A DNA stretch of 64,000 nt, taken from contig NC_084499.1 in assembly GCF_030035675.1 (NCBI RefSeq), positions 16,192,239 through 16,256,238 of the forward strand. Reading direction: 5' to 3'. Positions within the stretch are counted from its first letter, which is position 1. Every line of letters starts with the position of its first letter. The translations under genes were made by a program, and so were the position numbers. The notes below the pieces were generated by a model. It searched no databases. It was not told the origin of the DNA and saw nothing but the letters and a program-made list of their open reading frames with translations. This document shows, piece after piece, positions 59,020 to 64,000 of the stretch. This DNA is from Rhineura floridana. Taxonomy: Eukaryota > Chordata > Lepidosauria > Squamata > Rhineuridae.

Positions 59020-59285
59020 TTTCTTATTTATATGAATTTATTTATAATATTTCTTGCTTCAAACAGAAGGCGAAGCTCTGTTTCTTCCACAATATTTCTT
59101 TTATTTCTTATTTATATTTATTTCTAAGATTCTTGTTTTTATTGACTCGTTTATGAGATTTCTTGTTTTCATTTGTGTATAAGGTTTCTTATCTATATCT
59201 ATGACATTTCTCATTTATATTTATTGATTTATTTATAAGATTTCTTATTTATATTTAGAAATATTTTTATATTTATTTATTTTTA
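59020..59285. repeat. AT-rich degenerate minisatellite
   Basis: Units of about 30-35 bases of the form ATTTATAAGATTTCTTATTT recur with variation (TTTCTTGTTTT, TTTCTTATCTA, TTTCTCATTTA). Confidence 0.75.
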
Positions 59286-59408
59286 AGGGGCTGCACCCCA
59301 CTTAGTTCTACTCAGAGTTGACCCACTGAAATTAATGAGCCTGCCTTAGTCGCATCCGTTCATTTCAATGGGTCTACTCTGAGTGTGACTAACGCTGAAT
59401 ACAACCCA
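59285..59408. repeat. Palindromic MITE-like element, family A
   Basis: TTAGTTCTACTCAGAGTTGA and AATGGGTCTACTCTGAGTGT are partners; the right end is GCTGAATACAACCC. Confidence 0.75.
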
Positions 59409-59815
59409 AGATTACTTACGCGCCCTACACCATACGGTCCCAGGGCAGGTTACAGCAGTCAAATCCCAAAATTAAAATCCATTTTATGTACAGTTTACAA
59501 AGACAAGTGAAACAATTCTAAACAAAAGCAGCACAAGTGTAGATTAATAAAAAAGAGAAGAGGTGAGTCCCCCCCCCAAAATACTTTACCCAGTCGAAGG
59601 CAGGTGCATCTTCAGGTTATGAAGCCAGATGTGTAATGAAGATGATGGATAGATGCAGCTTTTTAGACAGAGAGTTCCACAATTTAGGGGCTGCTACGGT
59701 GATGACAGTCTGAACCCCAGGATTTCTTGGGTGATGAATTAAGCTGTTGGGAGTAAGGCACCAATGCAAGTTACAAGTGATCTGAATGAGTGGGGGGCGA
59801 CAGAAAGGCAAGCTA
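59409..59815 (-). mobile_element. L2-like LINE 3' fragment
   Basis: ACGGTCCCAGGGCAGGTTAC reversed 3' UTR, then reversed coding remnant TTCCACAATTTAGGGGCTGC. Confidence 0.65.
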
Positions 59816-60794
59816 TTCTTCCCTCTGCTGATTCCTCCTCTAAAGTGTTTGTTGCTTTTGGAGGTTTTGCTTCTGTCCTTCCTCCCTTCTCTTCCTATGT
59901 TTGTTCTCAGTTACTTAGTTAAGGCTCCCTGAGCGGAAGCCACATCGCTGCTTCAGCATGTATGACTTTACCTCTTTGTAGCAATAAACCTTTATTCTTT
60001 CAACTGCCAGTCGTAAGATATCAGTCATTTCTGCACTTCGCTGCAAACGGAAACTCTAACATACAATACACATGTCACATCAGCCTACATTTGTTGAAAA
60101 TTGTTTATTTCTCCCATGATGCAGCTTGTGCGCTTTCTTGCCCCAAACTGGGAAAGGCAGCTTTTCCCTCTTAGCCTTTATGCTGCAGTCAGGCATTCCC
60201 AGACGCAGAATGAATCTCTCCGTATTTCCACTCCCCAGCCCAGAATTCCTCTTACAAAAACCATTCAGATAGAATGAGGCATGTGCAGATAGATCAGGTT
60301 GGCACTGTCTGGTGAACCAAGGCCCAAGGTCAAACCCCAGAGGCCCTGTCCTTGCCATATGCAAATATGTGAAGGCCTGGAAAAAAAGGAAAATTTTGGA
60401 AAATCCCCATTTCCCCAAAATAATTTCTGAAAAAAATTATCTCCCTCTATTCCCTCCCAGTCAAAAAACAGAACAAAACCTGTTTTTCCCTTGAATTTTT
60501 CCAGGGATTTTTTGTTCAGGCCTTCAGATCTATAATTTTTCCTCTTGCTTTTCTCTGCCTGCTCGCCTGCAGGAATGAGAGCGGCACTGGCAGTTAGAAG
60601 GAACAGGAGCAGCCTCGGTTGGCCTTGCCCTCATCATCAGAGGTGATGATGTGGATCATGCCCAGAGGACAAATGGTAACAGCATCCATGATGGGAGGAG
60701 GAGGAGGGATTACTCAGGGAGGGTGCCCCCGAAGGGCTTTTGCTCAAGGGAAGACCCCAAAAACCTGGAAAGGACACTGTGGGTACATTCCAGT

Positions 60795-61205
60795 AATATT
60801 TATGTATTTATTTTTAAGGAATTTACATGCTGCTCATCACCAAAAGGCTACAGGGTGGTTCACAACATAATAAACCACATGATCACCTTACAACACAAGA
60901 ACTTAAACACAATTATTCCAGTGCACTTCATAATAAAAGAAGCAGCGTCAAACTTTTCATACATTATTTTTGATTTTAGGTATTTACGTACAGCTTAATT
61001 GCCAGAGCGTGTGAGCAGTTCCCCTCATCCCAAAGCCTACCTGTTTCCTAAAAGAAAACAATGCCGCTGCTGCTACGCGCACCTCAGGCAGGTGAGTGTT
61101 CCACAGATGGGGAGCAGCCACGGAAAAGGCCCTTCCACGGTCCTCATCGCTATGCACTTCAGACTATGCCTCACCAGCTTCAATCTATACATACCTACTG
61201 GGAGC
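60795..61205 (-). mobile_element. L2-like LINE 3' fragment
   Basis: TTATGTATTTATTTTTAAGG tail, GGCTACAGGGTGGTTCACAA, then reversed coding remnant GTGTTCCACAGATGGGGAGC. Confidence 0.65.
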
Positions 61206-61334
61206 AAGTTATTATTATATGTATATCGGGCTTTTCCTCCCAGCAGGAGTTCCATTGAACTCAGTATGCCTTAGGGCGGGGTCAGCCATTTTTTGTGTGT
61301 GGTCTTATTCTATTCTGAACAGCACTGTATTCAG

Positions 61335-61420
61335 AGGCGAAGAGCCTGTGGCCCTCCCATCAGCCCCAGCCAGCATAGCCAATGGTCAGCAATGATGGGA
61401 TTTGTAATCCAGCAGACAGG
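61335..61420. repeat. Palindromic MITE-like element, family B, partial
   Basis: CCCATCAGCCCCAGCCAGCA and GATGGGATTTGTAATCCAGC; outer ends missing. Confidence 0.65.
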
Positions 61421-61470
61421 TCTCCTGTCCCAAATAGTTACTTAACTAGTTAATTAATGGTATGGCTCCC

Positions 61471-63000
61471 TGTGATGTTCCTGTATTAATGTAAATATGG
61501 TAAGTGCTGTTTGTATAGAAGATACATGGTAAGTGGAATGAAAGAGGAGGGGGGAGTAGATGAGCAGTAGAATGCTGGATGATTGGCTGAGTGTTTGGAT
61601 GGCTGAGTATAAATGGAAGGATGACAGTTGAATCTGGAGGTGTTTGAGAGGTGTTTTGAGGTGGCGAATGTGATTGGAGGTGTGTGGGTGTTAGTTGGTG
61701 GATGTTAGGAGAGTGTGGAGAAAGAGGGAATTGGAGTTCTAGTTTATTTATTTATTATTTATTTATTTATTTTCATTTCTAGACCGCCCATAGCTAATAG
61801 CTCTCTGGGCGGTGTACAAAATGAGATTAAAATACAATATAGAATAAAATCAGTAACAGAAAGGAACACATTAAACTAAAACATTAAACATAAAACATTT
61901 GACATTAAAATGCCTGAGAGTACAGCCAGGTCTTAACCTGGCGCCTAAAAGAAAGAACTGTAGGCGCCAGGCGTATTTCCTCCGGTAAGCTGTGCCATAA
62001 TTCGGGGGCCACCACAACAGTCCTCCTGGCAGCCTGGTGAGTTGGTACCCGGAGGAGGGCCTTAGATACTGAACGAAGTGAGCGGGTAGGTTCATAGCGG
62101 CAGAGGCGTTCCACAAGGTATTGCGGTCCCACACCGTGTAAGGCTTTATAGGTCAACACCAGCACCTTGAATTGAGCTCGGAAACAAATGGGTAGCCAGT
62201 GCAAGCGAGCCAGGACAGGTGTTATATGCGCAGACCGATCGGTCCTTGTCAACAGCCTGGCTGCCGCATTTTGCACTAGCTGAAGTTTCCGAACAGTCTT
62301 CAAGGGCAGCCCTACGTAGAGCGCATTACAGTAATCCAATCTAGAAGTTACCAGAGCGTGGACAACAGAGGCGAGATCATCACTGTCCAGATAGGGGCGT
62401 AGTTGGGCGACTAAGCGAAGGTGGTAAAACGCATTCCGTGCCACCGAGGCCACTTGAGTTAATGATAAGTCAAGTATCACAGGAATAGATGAAACCATAT
62501 GCTTAAGTACCATTAGAAAAGTAATCTTGTTATTTCTGTTATTTAATAAATACTATTTTGGTTTACCAAAGTCCTGATCCTTGGCTGGGGTTTCACAGAC
62601 CAGAAGGGAGGGTAAGGTAATTACCAAGGCTGAAGGGCAACAGTAACAAATGGTGGCAGCGGTGAAGAGGAGAATAATAACATCACAAGTATCCAGAGCA
62701 ACCCCGTTATATGAGTTATCTACATTGATACAAGGGGGTTGGGAACAGCATAAGCACGGAGTCACAAAAGTAACCAGACAGAGAGAGGCTCAGACAAAGT
62801 CTCTGGGAACATTGGTTATAGAACGTGACTGGTGGTGCTGCCTAGCAGGGGGATCTAGTGAGATCTGTGCTAGAGCGGAGAGAGAAACCATAAAAAAAGA
62901 CAGTCCGGACAGGTGGAGTCCCTGGTGGTGCCTAGTGAAAGGCAGTAGCCACAAGCAGGTAGGAACCTGACAGTGAGAGCCAGGGAAGGGCGTCACACTC
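61471..63000 (+). mobile_element. Broken LTR retrotransposon fragment (probably Ty3/gypsy-like), with nested L2
   Basis: An LTR seems to run from TGTGATGTTCC at 61471 to GTAACA at 62648, interrupted by an L2 copy. It has a TATA-like GAGTATAAATGG near 61606 and AATAAA near 62546. Directly after it, TGGTGGCAGCGGTG at 62651 looks like a primer-binding site. Leader-like sequence continues to about 63000. No gag or pol is seen. It is a broken, old fragment; the age is older than the L2 inside it. Family assignment is tentative. Confidence 0.6.
61740..62490 (-). mobile_element. L2-clade LINE 3' end nested in LTR fragment
   Basis: (ATTT)n tail and CTCTCTGGGCGGTGTACAAA, reversed. The minus strand encodes an open frame with LVTSRLDYCNALYVGLPLKT, VLARLHWLPICFRAQFKVLV and LSFRRQVKTWLYSQAF, the C-terminal part of an L2 reverse transcriptase. 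The open frame suggests recent insertion. Confidence 0.9.
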
Positions 63001-63142
63001 CCCACCTTTCATATTGGCACACAGGGAACTTTGCGCAACAGCCTACAGCTTGTCACACAAGGGAGGGAGGGTGGAGAGGGAGAGAGAGAACAGTGTAGAA
63101 AAGGCAAAGGAGCTCCCCTGTCTATTCCTTTTACATCTAGTC

Positions 63143-63450
63143 CAGATGTGGAGAGCTTCGGGCCTTCCAGATGCTACTCCACTGTTATCTTTTCGGCGCC
63201 AGGTCAAGACTTTCCTCTTCTCCCAGGCATTTTAACAGCATTTGAATAACGTGCGTTTTTAACTTGCTTATCAGTTTTTATGGGCTTTAATGGTTTAAAT
63301 TTGTATACTTTAAAAAAATGTTTTTCGTTGTTGTAAACCGCCCAGAGAGCATCAGCTATGGGGCAGTATATAAATGCAATGAATAAACAAATAAATAAAC
63401 TCCCATCGCCCCTGGCCATTGACTATGCTTGCTAGGGCTGATGGGCGTTA
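63143..63450. repeat. Family B element split by a plus-strand L2 3' end
   Basis: GCTTCGGGCCTTCCAGATGC before and ACTCCCATCGCCCCTGGCC after belong to one family B copy. From about 63178 to 63402 an L2 end runs on the plus strand, SFRRQVKTFLFSQAF, then TAAACCGCCCAGAGAGCATC and an (AAATA)n tail. Confidence 0.75.
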
Positions 63451-64000
63451 TTTATTTATTTATTTGTTAGATTTTTATACCGCCCGACTAGCATAGCTCT
63501 CTGGGCGGTGTACAGCAAAAATACAAATACATATAATAAAACCCATCATAATAAAACAAGAACACATATGGAAAAAAATGAAAATCTAAAATCAGTTATA
63601 ACAAGTTTAAAACTAAATTAAGATTAAAATTAGATTAAAATGCCTTAGAAAAGAGGAAGGTTTTACTTGGCACCAAAAAGATAGCAAAGTCGGCGCCAAG
63701 CGCACCTCATCAGGGAGACTATTCCACAGTTCAGGGGCCACCACCGAGAAGGCCCTAGTTCTTGTTACCACCCTCCGAGCCTCTCTCTGAGTCGGAACTC
63801 GGAGAGCGGCCTTCGATGTGGAGCGTAGTGTACGAGCGGGTTCGTATCGGGAGAGGCGTTCCAGCAGGTATTGTGGTCCCGCACCGTGTAAGGCTTTATA
63901 AGTCAAAACCAACACTTTGAATCTGGCCCGGAAGCATATTGGCAGCCAGTGCAAGCGAGCCAGAACAGGTGTTATGTGTTCAGACCGCTTGGTCTTCGTT
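63451..64000 (-). mobile_element. L2-clade LINE 3' end, runs off the right edge
   Basis: (TTTA)n tail, GCATAGCTCTCTGGGCGGTG, then a minus-strand frame with RTRAFSVVAPELWNSLPDEV and LTYKALHGAGPQYLLERLSR. It looks little decayed. Confidence 0.9.

Larger units (their letters stand above)
58760..64000. other. Intergenic region upstream of RABEPK
   Basis: No exon recognised. It holds the AT minisatellite, a family A element, several L2 copies, an LTR-element fragment and family B pieces. The stretch 59816-60790 shows nothing I can assign. Confidence 0.6.

Overview
The window is nuclear DNA of a vertebrate, most likely a squamate reptile (probably a lizard). Intron-containing genes encode proteins very close to chicken and human orthologues. 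Most of the remaining sequence is repeats of squamate type: CR1, L2 and BovB-like LINEs, tRNA-Ala-like and other tRNA-derived SINEs, 5S-derived SINEs with a Sauria-type tail, and abundant palindromic short elements. The taxon call is inferred from repeat style and protein similarity, not from a database search.

Three host genes form one conserved block. GAPVD1 lies on the minus strand from a CpG-rich promoter near 28.5-28.7 kb leftward past base 1; nine coding exons (677 codons, RasGAP domain plus part of the disordered middle) are inside and the VPS9 half is outside. HSPA5 (BiP/GRP78) is complete on the plus strand, with a TATA/ERSE promoter at 37.7-37.85 kb, one non-coding and eight coding exons, and a poly(A) signal at 44216. 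RABEPK is complete on the minus strand, seven coding exons from 58631 down to the stop at 46307. I spliced all three by hand and every exon phase joins. GAPVD1 and HSPA5 are divergent; HSPA5 and RABEPK are convergent. This matches the human 9q33.3 order as I remember it.

Layout: 1-750 CR1 tail; 1.2-16.7 kb GAPVD1 coding exons with repeat-filled introns; 16.7-28.5 kb GAPVD1 first intron, ending in a G-rich degenerate minisatellite at 26.9-28.25 kb; 28.75-37.3 kb intergenic repeats; 37.4-44.24 kb HSPA5; 44.24-46.3 kb convergent intergenic; 46.3-58.7 kb RABEPK; 58.75-64 kb intergenic, with an AT-rich minisatellite, L2 copies and a broken LTR-element fragment carrying an L2 insertion.

The gene products work in membrane and secretory traffic (GAPVD1 on endosomal Rab5/Ras signalling, RABEPK with Rab9 in endosome-to-Golgi retrieval) and ER folding (BiP). 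I found no operon, CRISPR array or previously undescribed gene system. The most interesting items are a tandem ERSE array with an apparent 5' UTR intron in HSPA5, a composite LINE insertion bounded by one target-site duplication, hAT-type elements with recognisable target duplications, nested 5S/tRNA SINEs, and palindromic elements carrying ZNF143-like motifs.
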